Positions 10,912 through 22,327 of a DNA stretch of 31,000 nucleotides are shown here, one piece after another (position 1 is the stretch's first letter; each line of letters opens with the position of its first letter). The stretch comes from Glandiceps talaboti. Lineage: Eukaryota; Hemichordata; Enteropneusta; Spengelidae. The notes below the pieces were generated by a model. The model searched no databases and was not told the DNA's origin. It worked only from the letters and a program-made list of their open reading frames with translations. The stretch covers positions 2,974,134 to 3,005,133 of the forward strand of contig NC_135562.1 in assembly GCF_964340395.1 (NCBI RefSeq), written 5' to 3'. The translations under genes were made by a program, and so were the position numbers.

Positions 10912-11005
10912 ATGGCCTACGACTTCTGTACTTTCAAACTTGGATTCCTACACAGTATGGTATTAGGACTATTGTCTTTATTCTTTGTGTCTTTCGTTGT
11001 GGAAG
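10912..11005 (+). CDS. Gene 2 exon 1: signal peptide
   Basis: ATG at 10912 opens MAYDFCTFKLG followed by a hydrophobic core (MVLGLLSLFFVSFVV) and ends VEG/A at the splice. The donor is GTGAGT in phase 1. Cleavage near the exon end, before AQDT of exon 2, is plausible. An internal ATG at 10957 could also start a shorter signal peptide. Confidence 0.82.
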
Positions 11006-14000
11006 GTGAGTACACGTTTCCTATGTCTAGTATTTGAGATGTTCCGAATTTTGACAAGTTAAATTGTGAAAAACCAAACTTGAGGATATCTCTATTGTCT
11101 GTTGATTACTATACAGCTAAGATTATCATAAACTTGATGACTTGATATGATCAGTATTCCCGTATACTTTATAAAACTTCTCCATTCTGGAAAATTTGTC
11201 GTGGCTTTGCTGTAAGAAATTGCATGCAATACTGTATATATTTTCAAAATACAGATATGTTCAAAGCAATACTTATTGTAGCCAATAAATAATAATTGTC
11301 TAAACTTATTTTTCTGCACCCAACTTAAGATTACACCATTTGTATGAACAGTCAACGAGTTGTGTAATAGTTACTAAATAGACGTATATAGGTCTAATTC
11401 CCCATTTCGAGTTAAATGTATTATACTCATTCTCACAAACCAGATATCTGTTATTTCTTCCGCTACACTCTGTGACGGCGCGTTCTGGACGGTGCCGTAA
11501 AAGAGGACGTGGTTTTACGGCGATGATTATACTACATAAGCTTGAAATATTGTTTCTACATTATGATACAAATAAGTACTTGTGGATATTGTAGAATATA
11601 TCGATTAATTGTTCTTTAAGACTTAAACCTGGCGAACGATAAGTTTAAAAGCATTGTAATTTCAAGTTGTGCAGTTACAGTAAAGAAATAATAGTAACCG
11701 ATCGCGAACGTCAGCGTCCAAGAGAGTTTAGCTGTTGTCTGCTTTTAGGTGAAAATAACTGACAAACGTTACTTTCCGTACATGAAGGCCTCGTAAACAG
11801 TTATTGTAATATCTTCAAATCGAAATACATCTATGTTGGTAAACCATAAGAGTAGATTTAACTGAATACTCTAGAATATTGAATATTGAAGTGTGCAGTC
11901 GAAAGTATCAGGTAAAATTGTCAAAGGTGTGTTTGGAACAAAAGTTAGATTAATTATAGTTATTGAAATAGTAACCAATAACATATAACATTAAATCATA
12001 TATACACGTAACATGGCTGTTATGTCTAATCTATATAATAAGTTTATTCACCAATATAATAATAATTTAAAAAAATAATCTTAAAAAAAGATACACATAC
12101 AGAATAAATGGCAAAAGGGATCAAGAAATAGCAAAGCTAGTCAAGCCTGTATCCCCTTAGTGACTAACAAGCATACTCGTACTTGTAGGTGTATATATTC
12201 GATGTTCAAGATTGCCATAGAAACTATAACAAATAAGAAACATAACAAAATGACAAGGCACAACAATCAACAGTGGAACAGTAAAATTGATACACATACA
12301 ATCACCACAAAGTTGTACATGACATTATAGTTATACATATTCTGAGAATAACAACTCTTTCATATGTTTCTATAACTTAGCACAAGATACTATGTTGGGG
12401 TGTCCAATGATAACTGACAAGGATGGAAACTACCAAAATACAGAGTACATTGCTGATAGGTGTTACTGGTTCCAAGCTGAACGGTCCTTCGAACAGTCAT
12501 GGCTAGAAGGATACGACTGGTGTGGAGATCGTGATGGTCAGTTGGTGATATTTGAAACGCAGGAAGAGGAGACCGCTGTATTAGATTACATAAACTCACA
12601 GCAGTATGCAGATTCAGATCTATTCTGGATAAGTGGTGAATGTCTCTTTCCATTCTCCGTATGGAGTGGTGATTGTGATAAAGAAGAAAATTGGTACTGG
12701 ATGAAAGGTATGATAAAATATCAGATGTTACTGTAAACCTACACTTGTTGAAAGTGCGACATTTTCTTCATAGAATAACCAAAGTCCAAGCTCAAGAATA
12801 CCCTTTCCCCCTTCTACTAGGGTTGATCTATAGATACAGAGATTTTGTAAATTAGGATATCAGACACATTATTATAGCTATCACTTTTATATGGTATTAT
12901 TTCTGTTGTTTGGATAGCGATGGCCACTTTCCTTGTTTTAATTACATTGATAAAAAAATCATCTCCAACCAAGACGCTGAATGATTTAACCAGTGTATAC
13001 CACCTCACTGTGTAGGAAATCTGTATGAATTTCAATTTTTTTTTATTTTGACGTAGACTTATTTTTTCCTATGATTACCCAAGCCTTCAACTGACAGTGT
13101 TCTTTTATCGTAAAATGATTTCTCGCAATATCAAATTATTTTTGTAAAATCATCATGCCAACACTTCCTGTAGTCAAATATTGTTTTCATTCACTTTCTA
13201 ATTATACTTCAATGCAGATAGCGGTACGAATACCATGACTTACAAAAACTGGTATCCTAATGAACCAAACCCTAGCGCAACATCGGACAAGAATTATAAC
13301 ATGATATTGAAAAAACAGCAAGGGAGTAATGACTGGGCTTGGTATGATGAGATGTATGATAAGAAGGCGAATTTCATTTGTGAGTTTGGTAGGTACTTAC
13401 TTCTTTTGGATAAACCCAAGTTTGAAGCATTGTCTTATATACAAATTCATGCCCGAGTTAAATGATACAACTTTAATTCACTTTATGAACGGAGATGACT
13501 TTATTATGCAAGATGAAGTGATGAAAGAAGGGTTTCTGAGATCACAAATACATCGTAAAATTCATATTTATGGTTATTTTATTTCATGTTTTGCGATATA
13601 ATTGATTCACATACATACATACATACATACACATACATACATACATACATACATACATACATACATACATACATACATACATACATACATACACACACAT
13701 ACATACATACATACATACATACATACATACATACATACATACATACATACATACAGACACACATACATACATACATACATACATACATACATACATACAG
13801 ACACACATACATACATACATACATACATACATACATACATACATACATACATACATACATACATACATACATACAGACAGACACACATACATACATACAT
13901 ACATACATACATACATACATACATACATACATGCAGACACACATACATACATACATACATACATACATACATACATACATACATACATACATACATACAT

Positions 14001-14649
14001 ACATACATGCATGCATGCATGCATGCATACATGCATACATGCATACATACATACATACATACATACATACATACATAAATACATACATACATACATATAC
14101 ATACATATACGTATACATATACATTACTGAAATGTATACTTTGCGATTACAGATCCCATTCAGGTACCAATTACTACACCACCTCCAAAAACTCATGCTA
14201 CTACAACTACTGTCATTGTCACAACAACAAAGGTAACGTCTGTCACGCTGACATCTTCAACAACAGCGGCCGATACAACGGAAGCAACGGTAGCAGTGTG
14301 TTTGTTGGGGAACGGTGAGACAGTGACAGAGTTGTATTCCTCGACGGTCAACATCGGTGCGAAGTGCTACATGTTTCAATTTGGTAAGGCTAGTCGCCTC
14401 ATCTGGAACGAGGCTGCGGATTGGTGTTCAGATAGAAATGCAACATTGGTGAGTTTTGAAACTGCAGAGGAGGAAAGTCGAGTGATCAATCATTTGAACC
14501 AATCGCGTGATGGCTACATCGGTCCATTCTGGACTGGAGGACATTGTGACTTTGCCGTTGGATCAGGACAGTGTGATACCACTACAAACTGGATATGGAT
14601 AGGTACGAGAATATATTTTGACGTGTAACTCTATATGATTATATATATA

Positions 14650-14744
<95 letters not shown>

Positions 14745-17700
14745 GAACAATATACAGCGGTGAAAATTCTCATAGATATTAAAATATAATAATACAAAAA
14801 GAAAAAGTATATTATTTGTGAAGGTAGTTGTCCTTTTTTGGGATAACACATATAAAAAATGCATTTTGTTCAATTTCGCCCACAAGGCTCTACGAAGGGA
14901 ATTTCGGTATATTTTTTACGCTTTAATTGGTAAACGAATAAAGTGGGTTTCAATGTAAACGATTCAATAAGTTACATGGCTTCTCTTTATCTGTGACTTG
15001 TACATGTCAACACTGTGATGTGAGAAGCGTTCATATGTCGTTACTCATTGACTTCATGATTGCCTGTTTTTCCAGATGACTCCACTTTGACATACTTAAA
15101 CTGGGATGTCGATGAACCAAACCCACGGCAAACTAGCAATGTAAATAATAATTGCATGGCAATGGAAGTAAATAATCACACAGATACGTGGCATTGGTAT
15201 GATTGGAATTGTGGTGAATTACTGGACTTTGTTTGTGAATTTGGTAAGATTTAAACAATTCTACAAGTTATTACATCAATATTAGCAGGTATTGGAGATG
15301 TATGTTCTATTAATTACAATATATTTGGCATAGTTTTACAACTAACAATACTAAATGAATTGTTGATAGCAGAAATTTGGTCGTTGCTGTTTTGCAACGA
15401 TAAATACCCTATTACTACCACTCACTAATTCTGAACAAAAAGATATCTAAAATGGGTTTTAACAATGGACAATATTGCATTCGAAGTGGTGGTTTCTATT
15501 TTCTATATGGTATAACACTTAGAGTAACAAATCGAACATTTCTACATTTTAACAATATTTCAATATTAAGTGAAATGTGTACTGGGATATATTAATGTGA
15601 TATATTAATTAATATACATCGTTTGGCGTACAATTTAAAAAGTATACATGTATAACAGATTATTTTAAAACCAGGACAAGAGGGACATTTACAGCACTGT
15701 TTCTCTATTTTCTTAATAGACCCTGCATACATGTATGTACCAATTACATCGATAGCGCCATCTACACAGACAGAACGTATAACGACCAAACAAAGAGACG
15801 ATTTGCTGACGTCGAAATATGCGACAACAAGTATTGAGCCAACAACGGAACAAGGAGAAACTACGGAAAACTTTGAATATGCAAATTCAACAACACTACA
15901 AACAACTGAACAGCTGTCAACGACTCAACAAAGTACTAATCATACTTCAACGAAACAAATTTATCCACAGACGACAAAACAATCGAGTGAATCAACTACT
16001 GTAAAACAACTAACAACTGCACTGATTACAACGCAAGGTCAAACAACCAAGCCAACCATAACGAGACAACAAACAACCGAACCGTCTACAACGAGACAAC
16101 AAACAACCAAACCCATTACAACGACACAACAAACAACCAAACCCATTACAACGACACAACAAACAACCAAACCAATCGTAACGACACAACAAACAACCAA
16201 ACCCATTACAACGACACAAGAAACAAGCAAACCCATTACAACAACACAACAAACAACCAAACCTAGTACAACGAGACAACAAACAACCGAACCTATTACA
16301 ACGACACAACAAACAACCGAACCTAGTACAACAACACAACAAACAACTGAACCTAGTACAACAACACAACAAACAACCGAACCCATTACAACAAGACAAC
16401 AAACTACCGAATCCTATACAACGACACAACAAACAACTGAACCTATTACAACGACACAACAAACAACCAAACCAATCGTAACGACACAACAAACAACCAA
16501 ACCCATTACAACGACACAAGAAACAAGCAAACCCATTACAACAACACAACAAACAACCGAACCTAGTACAACAACACAACAAACAACTGAACCTATTACA
16601 ACGACACAACAAACAACCGAACCCATTACAACAAGACAACAAACTACCGAATCCTATACAACGACACAACAAACAACCGAACCGTCTACAGCGAGACAAC
16701 AAACAACCAAACCGTCTACAACGAGACAACAAACAACCAAACCCATTACAACGACACAACAAACAACCAAACCCATTACAACGACACAACAAACAACCAA
16801 ACCAATCGTAACGACACAACAAACAACCAAACCCATTACAACGACACAAGAAACAAGCAAACCCATTACAACAACACAACAAACAACCAAACCTAGTACA
16901 ACGAGACAACAAACAACTGAATCCATTACAACGAGACAACAAACAACCAAACCAATTATACCGACACAACAAACAACCAAACCCATTACAGCGACACAAC
17001 AAACAACCAAACCAATCATAACGACACAACAAACAACCGAATCCTCTACAACGACACAACAAACAACCGAACCCATTACAACGACACAACAAACAACCAA
17101 GCCAATTATAACGACACAACAAACAACTGAACCCATTACAACGAAACAACAACAAACTACCAAACCCATTACAACGACACAACAAACAACCAAACCAATC
17201 ATAACGACACAACAAACAACCGAACCCATTACAACACAACAAACAACCGAACCCATTACAACGACACAACAAACAAGCAAACCCATTACAACGACACAAC
17301 AAACAACCAAGCCAACCATAACGACACAACAAACAACCGAACCCATTACGAGACAACAAACAACCAGGCAAAGAACAACAAAACAGTCACCTGACCAAAG
17401 TACGACGAATAAGCAAACAAGTAAACCAATTACATCGAAACCGATTACGGAAAATACATCTCAAACTGTTACGACTATTTTAAATACAACCCAGGCATCA
17501 TCTGTATCAAGTACAAAAGTGAAATCAATAGATGTGACCGTAAAAACAACACCAACAAAAATAGCTCCTTCGACGTCGACTTCGTATGACGTCACAATAC
17601 CCCAGGATCCAAATGATGCAGGTGAGATAGATTTTCTTGTACCAAATTTCAATACACTAAATTCATCATGCCATTTATTTGCTATCTAAATAATAGCCAA

Positions 17701-19297
17701 GTAATAATATCAACATTTCCCCGTTGTGCAGGTATCCATCTTGTCATATTTCTGACATGTATATAAATTATGTAAAAATAATGTCAGACGAGGTACAAGT
17801 TTTGCCGATCCAGCTGTGACACTGCTAAAATGACAACAGTCCGTTTATGCCATGAATTTAAGAAAACTGTACAGTACATTGCAGGTTACTATTCACTGTT
17901 CTCTTCAATACAACCACACAGAAACCAATACGAAACTACACATGGTACCCTCTAATATATAGCAAGATAGCGATTTCTTGTTACATTTTGTCTAAACGAA
18001 ATAAACAATTTATATGTACTGCAACTGGCGCAGACAGACGGGCGCCAATGTTTTGACGTCTGCATTGTATGTTGGGAGAACGTTAATTCACTTCATTTAG
18101 ACAAAATGTAGCAAGAAACTGTAATCATTCAATCTAAAAAGATTTGCTATCTTAAACTGTAGTATGTACATTACAGTTTCTTATTGGTTTTTGTGTATTT
18201 GTATCAAACAGAGCCAGTGAACACTAACATGAAACAAGCTATACAATTCTTCTCATTATGTGACATGTTTTTCTTCTTCAGAACTTTGGATTTACATTGC
18301 AGTATCGTCATCGGCCATATTGTTACTTCTGCTGATAATTCTGTTAATTATCATTTGTTGCTGCAGGTATGATATTATGGACTTCATATAGTTTATATTA
18401 CAAATCAATTCTGATCTAGAGCAACCCCCCCCCCCACCTCCGTCTTCGATTTCTTACTTTCCGTACACAATGATTATTCATGCCGAAATGTGTACCTGTT
18501 ATTCAGTGATTACCAGGTTCTTGTACACTACTTAGTAAGTCAAGTGACAATCACTGATGTTACCAAAGAGAATCAATCGTGTACGTACATATAGTGTATT
18601 ATAAAATGTATATGCAGTGGTTGGCGTGTAGTGAAAGTCTCCGATGTGTATGCAATGCATGCAAGGTATGAGTAGAACCGTCAGCCATTAAATACTGTAC
18701 CCATAAAATGGTTCTGGTCCGAGTTTCATTTGTTTCTACTGTAAGACATATTTTTTTACTCATATACAACTATATTCTTTATTTTATTGTATATTATGAC
18801 TACACAGAAGACGGAAACCCCATTTAGAAGAGGAGTTAAAACTAGAAGAATCACACAGTCCGTCTGTCGAATTTGATTACAGTTTATCTTATAAACCAGT
18901 GTATATTCCGAGAGTGTCCTCAACAAGTAGACAGCTTGATAGCGGTATAGGCAACAACTACGTGGATACTGAAAGTGTTGCCAGGATACAGGACAATGAA
19001 CCTTTTGATCCAGCTATGTTGTATGCAAAACCGAGCAAAAAAATGAAAGATAACAAGCAAACAAATGGTCGTGGTGTGAATTACGAAGATATCGAGTTGC
19101 AGATGGATTTTATGAACTCTTTATTGCAGACGGATAATAAAGATGGCGACGTTAATATCGATGAACTAGATCGTTCAACTAACATAGAAGATATTAGATT
19201 AACGATGCCAATTGGTGCTTACTACGAAAGTACACCCCAGGCTTTGCGCAGAATCACTACAGCCATTTGGGATCATGATATGCCCTTGAAAATCTAA
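10912..19297 (+). CDS. Gene 2: two-CTLD, mucin-stalked receptor with ITIM tail
   Basis: Eight exons: 10912-11005, 12381-12707, 13218-13388, 14153-14602, 15076-15243, 15720-17621, 18282-18366 and 18808-19297. They sum to 3687 nt, 1228 residues plus stop. Domains by residue: signal peptide 1-31, CTLD1 about 38-197, Thr-rich linker about 198-245, CTLD2 about 246-403, mucin stalk about 404-1037, TM about 1038-1065, tail to 1228. The tail carries VNYEDI, an ITIM match. A type I topology distinguishes it from vertebrate NK lectin receptors, which are type II. A role as a glycan-sensing, signalling surface receptor is inferred from domain order. I do not recognise a named orthologue. Confidence 0.87.
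11006..12380. other. Intron 1 of gene 2
   Basis: 1.4 kb, AT-rich. The only structure I see is a 9-bp inverted repeat GCCGTAAAA/TTTTACGGC at 11494-11521 in a GC-richer patch. No exon-like CTLD segment is present. Confidence 0.7.
12381..12707 (+). CDS. Gene 2 exon 2: CTLD1 first half
   Basis: 327 nt, acceptor after TATAACTTAG, donor GTATGA, phase 1 both ends. Landmarks in order: CPMITD, CYWFQAE, YDWC, LVIFET, the EEE helix, LFWISGEC, a second extra cysteine (GDCD) and NWYWM. CPxITD and CYWFQAE are also in gene 3, so this is the type 1 module. Confidence 0.9.
12708..13217. other. Intron 2 of gene 2 (inside CTLD1)
   Basis: Donor at 12708, acceptor AG at 13216-13217. No repeat or element noted. 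Confidence 0.7.
13218..13388 (+). CDS. Gene 2 exon 3: CTLD1 second half with EPN
   Basis: 171 nt, phase 1 both ends, donor GTAGGT. It encodes NWYPNEPNPS, DWAWYDEMY and NFICEF. EPN is the classical mannose-type motif. The WND position reads WYD and the inner disulfide cysteines are replaced by Asn and Tyr. Calcium-dependent sugar binding is therefore possible but not assured. Confidence 0.9.
13389..14152. other. Intron 3 of gene 2
   Basis: Donor at 13389, acceptor AG at 14151-14152. The last two thirds is the CATA microsatellite; the acceptor lies only about 45 bp after it. Open frames across the array in both strands are repeat artefacts. Confidence 0.8.
13607..14108. repeat. (CATA)n microsatellite, about 500 bp
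   Basis: Long tetranucleotide array with recurrent interruptions: CAGACACACATA near 13754, 13799 and 13933, CAGACAGACACA near 13874, and a GCAT run near 14007-14045. The regularly spaced interruptions suggest internal duplications of larger blocks. Confidence 0.95.
14153..14602 (+). CDS. Gene 2 exon 4: Thr-rich linker fused to CTLD2 first half
   Basis: 450 nt, phase 1 both ends, donor GTACGA. It opens DPIQVPITTPPP and continues for about 48 Thr-rich residues. A complete first half of CTLD2 follows without an intron: C at VAVCLL, CYMF, WNEAADWC, TLVSFE, EEES, PFWTGGHC, QCDT and NWIWI. The opening matches the starts of the stalk exons of gene 2 (DPAYMYVPIT) and gene 3 (DPIYVTST), so the exon looks like a stalk start joined to a CTLD exon. 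Confidence 0.88.
14603..15075. other. Intron 4 of gene 2 (inside CTLD2)
   Basis: Donor at 14603, acceptor AG at 15074-15075. It contains the TA microsatellite at 14638-14742 and is otherwise unremarkable. Confidence 0.75.
14638..14742. repeat. (TA)n microsatellite
   Basis: About 50 TA units with one TTTT interruption near 14653. It starts about 35 bp after the splice donor. Confidence 0.95.
15076..15243 (+). CDS. Gene 2 exon 5: CTLD2 second half, canonical cysteines
   Basis: 168 nt, phase 1 both ends, donor GTAAGA. It encodes YLNWDVDEPNP, NNNCMAM, WHWYDWNC and DFVCEF. This is the only CTLD in the window that keeps both inner-disulfide cysteines together with EPN. The WND position reads WYD with Cys at the expected spacing (WYDWNC). 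It is the best candidate here for a working carbohydrate site. Confidence 0.9.
15244..15719. other. Intron 5 of gene 2
   Basis: Donor at 15244, acceptor AG at 15718-15719. AT-rich, no element noted. Confidence 0.7.
15720..17621 (+). CDS. Gene 2 exon 6: mucin-like stalk
   Basis: 1902 nt, 634 residues, phase 1 both ends, donor GTGAGA. It starts DPAYMYVPITS, then about 100 non-repetitive Thr/Gln-rich residues. About 44 units of TTTQQTTKPI or TTTQQTTEPS follow (10 residues, 30 bp), and it finishes with about 90 non-repetitive residues. Thr, Gln and Pro dominate and Ser is scarcer than in gene 1. It is probably an extended O-glycosylated stalk. The reverse strand is open over most of it for repeat reasons only. 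Confidence 0.9.
16050..17372 (+). repeat. 30-bp coding minisatellite
   Basis: Unit is ACAACGACACAACAAACAAC plus a ten-base variable block (such as CAAACCCATT or CGAACCTAGT). A three-unit marker with KPIV, KPIT and QETSKPI recurs at about 16171, 16471 and 16801, spacing 300 and 330 bp, showing block duplication by whole units. Small in-frame indels occur near 17140 and 17230. Confidence 0.92.
17622..18281. other. Intron 6 of gene 2
   Basis: Donor at 17622, acceptor AG at 18280-18281. More than half is the foldback MITE at 17870-18243, which ends only 38 bp before the TM exon. Confidence 0.75.
17870..18243. mobile_element. Foldback MITE, copy 2 (TA-flanked, intronic)
   Basis: 374 bp between TA dinucleotides at 17870 and 18242. 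The reverse complement of the right arm (18080-18243) matches the left arm of this copy and of copy 1: GTTAGTGTTCACT, TTTAAGATAGCAA, TTTCTTGCTA and GTCTAAATGAAGTG segments occur in the same order. It is non-coding and the arms are long relative to the element. It sits against the acceptor of the TM exon. Confidence 0.72.
18282..18366 (+). CDS. Gene 2 exon 7: transmembrane segment
   Basis: 85 nt, acceptor after TTCTTCTTCAG, donor GTATGA, phase 1 in and phase 2 out. It encodes ELWIYIAVSSSAI, then an unbroken Leu/Ile run ending ICCC, followed by basic residues from the next exon. ELWI resembles GLWI in gene 3. The juxtamembrane cysteines could be palmitoylated. Confidence 0.9.
18367..18807. other. 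Intron 7 of gene 2
   Basis: Phase 2 intron with donor at 18367 and acceptor AG at 18806-18807. It contains a short poly-C tract near 18426. Nothing else is seen. Confidence 0.7.
18808..19297 (+). CDS. Gene 2 exon 8: cytoplasmic tail with ITIM
   Basis: 490 nt, about 163 residues, opening RRRKPH and ending at TAA 19295-19297. It has many tyrosines: FDYSLSYKPVYIP, DSGIGNNYVDT, FDPAMLYAKP, GVNYEDIEL and GAYYESTP. VNYEDI (19076-19093) fits the ITIM consensus. YAKP and YKPV surroundings resemble SH2 sites, YAKP being a pYxxP pattern. The block from FDP to the ITIM is conserved in gene 3 with identical spacing. Recruitment of SH2 phosphatases is an inference from the motif. Confidence 0.88.
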
Positions 19298-20396
19298 CAC
19301 TAAGAAATGCTTGGAAACAAGACAACGGCATAGACGTTTTAAGATGAATTCGAACACGTCTGTGAGGGTATAAGTGCTTGCTAAATTTAGATCCCTTTGT
19401 GGGAATGTTTGAATTGACAAATATTAAAAGTTAAAACGCGGAAAAAAGCAGCATGTTATAGCTGCTGTCATCTTTACTCTAGAAACTCAGTATCTAAGAT
19501 GTTTCAACAATTGTTGCATTGGAGGGGAGAGGGTATCGATTAAAAAAAAACATACAAAGATGGGGTCACTTTATGACATGCCCGGCCATGTCCATCCTGA
19601 CAGCATGTCAAGCCCGAACACCAAGTTGATGTAGTCAATCACTTACTACACAATGAATCCATGTCATTCGAAATAGAACCTCGTCAGGTTGGACAAAAGC
19701 CTTATAATCATATTGCTTCAGTTCGTCATTCCACTCAACAACAATCGTATTTCGTCTAACATATTAACATTTTTTTGCAATAGATTTTGTTATCTAAAGC
19801 TAAGTAAATATCTGTATGATAAATTATTTTGTGCCAATCAGAAGAGATGATGAAAGAGTATTTAATTGAAGAAAATATTGCACGATTTTTAGGGGGATAT
19901 ATTATCATTTTTATTTTCATCGTAGTTACTAACTTTCGGAAGTTGAATTATAGAATTGACAGACTAGTATACAGTGGATATAAACCATTTACATTAGGTT
20001 AATTTACTTCTTTATATTCCTTCAAAATGTTCACCCGTCAATATTGGATATCACATGATGTATAGTATGCCTCGAGGGCTTATTTCCAACACTAGTTACA
20101 TGTATCCATTCAAATTGTGACTCGACGGTGCTTTGTGAACAGAGCGACATTGTTTTAAACTTTATAAGTTGAGCTTTTTGAGACCATATATTTTGTTCTG
20201 GTGTATTTACATATATTCAAGTTGTAAATATTTCTATTATGTATATATTTAGAGTTTAGCTTGTCATCCAGTGTATATGACATAGATTCCTTTAATTTAT
20301 GAGATCTAGCTCAATATTCTTTCAAATACTGCAATGTCGTTGCAGGTAAACATTGTGCTGAATAAATTACTTTACATTTAGAAGCTTTAACTACGT
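19298..20396. other. 3' flank of gene 2
   Basis: Probable 3' UTR then intergenic DNA. An ATTAAA lies at 19423-19428, 126 bp after the stop, and an AATAAA at 20361-20366. No other coding segment is recognisable. Confidence 0.5.
19423..19428 (+). promoter_or_regulatory. Candidate polyadenylation signal of gene 2 (ATTAAA)
   Basis: The common variant hexamer, 126 bp downstream of the stop. AATAAA at 20361 is the alternative for a longer 3' UTR. Confidence 0.35.
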
Positions 20397-20672
<276 letters not shown>

Positions 20673-21154
20673 GCGTAAACTAGATATAGAGAGAGGCCTC
20701 GAAAACAATGGGAAAGATGCGATTCTAGTTTAATCGACTATTGTATACGTCACACATGTGATCTTTATATCGTGCCTTAATATCCGTTTCAGTTCCAATG
20801 TATGTTTTAGGAAATTAAAGTGTTTAATGATTCAATGATAGTGTACACTGTTATCAGTATTATTGTACAAAAGGATGATAACACCTCGTAACAGAATCAA
20901 AATGAGTTCACAGTGCATAAACAACATATATATAAGTTACGTATTCGCATTTAAAACCACTATATTTGTGTATAAATCTCGTGGTTCTGATTGTCTTCGA
21001 TAACAATATCTTATCAGCTACAAGTCGCTTACACAGACTACAAGATTACATGCAAGGTCAAATAAATAGCAACATACGGATTGATTTTAAAAGTTTGTGT
21101 GGTAAAGCAAATGTCACTGTGCAATAGTTTGTGAAAAGACAGACAGACAGACAT

Positions 21155-21223
<69 letters not shown>

Positions 21224-21225
21224 TG

Positions 21226-21256
<31 letters not shown>

Positions 21257-22038
21257 GGGTGGACGGATGGAGGGACAGACAGACAGACAGACGGGCGGAC
21301 GGGCGGACGGATGGGGGACAGAGAGAGAAAAAAGAAGAGAGAAAGAAGGAAAGAAAGAAAGAAAGTCTTTAATCGTTTTTAATCATCGAACTCACCAATT
21401 CAACAATTGTATGACTAGAAGTTCTGGCTATGGAATATAATAATACGAGAATGTGTATATTAAATGTATTGATATGCTGATTTGTATTAAGTATAGCAAG
21501 AAATAAAATGCGTTATAAATTTTAATCACGAATATGGTCCATTTACAGTACTGTGTATAAGTTAAAAATAGCATTTTTTAAAAGGTTTATCAGTTTCTTA
21601 GTTACAATTTAAGGTGGAATCCCACTGTAACGTCAATGAGTTCTCAGCAACTGTAAAGACAAATACACGAGCAGCCAACGAAGTTGTAATTTGGATGTGC
21701 ACCTGTTAATAACATTCAAGGGCATATAGGTGACCAAATTAAGTATTCCATTCAAATCGTTCGATTTGGCTGTATATTGCATGTTAATACATGGTCGTCA
21801 ACCTTGCTTTATCTCGGTAGTGAAATCATCCCATGTCCTACATAACGGCTCGTAACAGATTCCAAAGAGAGTTCACGAAAACATTAGGGGCAGGTCTGAT
21901 CTGCTTTTCTGAGCAATTGCATGTAAGCATCGAGATAAGGGGTTTATATAATTCGTAAGCATTGAGATAGGAGGTTTATCATTTCTATTGTTATAGATTA
22001 TAAGGGTCATTCAATATGAGAACAGTGCGTTACATGCT
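20673..22038. other. Intergenic DNA
   Basis: Non-coding by eye. It contains the CAGA array at 21137-21300 with its purine tail to 21365. A diverged short repeat (CTCGTAACAGA-x-TGAGTTCAC type) occurs at about 20885 and 21848. There is a 32-bp-period duplication of AAGCATYGAGATARGRGGTT at 21925-21980. Confidence 0.5.
21137..21365. repeat. (CAGA)n array with GACGG variants and GAAA tail
   Basis: GACA tetranucleotides from 21137, with ATGG and GACGGGCG variants after 21222, ending in GAAAGAAAG near 21365. Confidence 0.93.
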
Positions 22039-22327
22039 GACCTTGATTTGTGATTCAACAAATGTAATGAGTTTCTACTTGGGGGGAGTACATGATGATT
22101 ATCTAAATATATAATCTTTACACAAAATACAACATGGCTGAATAACAGATATACAGGTACATTCTAGTAGAATGGTGTACATTGTAATTGATAAATGTTA
22201 ACAATTATGACCTTGATTTTATAAATCCAAGTAATGAGTATTTACTTGGGGGCAGTAATGGTTAACTGAGTATCTTATCTTTACTCAAAATACAATAATG
22301 TTGAATAACAGATATACAAGTAGATTT
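22039..22327. repeat. Tandem repeat, period 170 bp (two units, second interrupted)
   Basis: Unit 1 begins GACCTTGATTTG at 22039 and unit 2 GACCTTGATTTT at 22209. Shared blocks in order: AATGAGT, TACTTGGGGG, ATCTTTACNCAAAATACAA, GAATAACAGATATACA. The end of unit 2 is displaced by the LINE insertion and resumes at 22571 (TCTAGTTGAATGGT, compare TCTAGTAGAATGGT at 22165). Confidence 0.75.

Noticed and set aside
13579-14236. Open frames with HTYI or MYVC repeats on both strands
   Set aside because: Translation of the CATA microsatellite in a gene 2 intron.
14231-14236. Possible splice donor AAG/GTAACG inside the gene 2 linker exon
   Set aside because: Using it would leave in phase 0, inconsistent with every other extracellular junction, and would remove CTLD2 from its own exon.
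16010-17371. Antisense open frames (Cys/Leu/Phe and Val/Cys repeats) opposite the gene 2 stalk
   Set aside because: Same artefact of a 30-bp repeat with period divisible by three.
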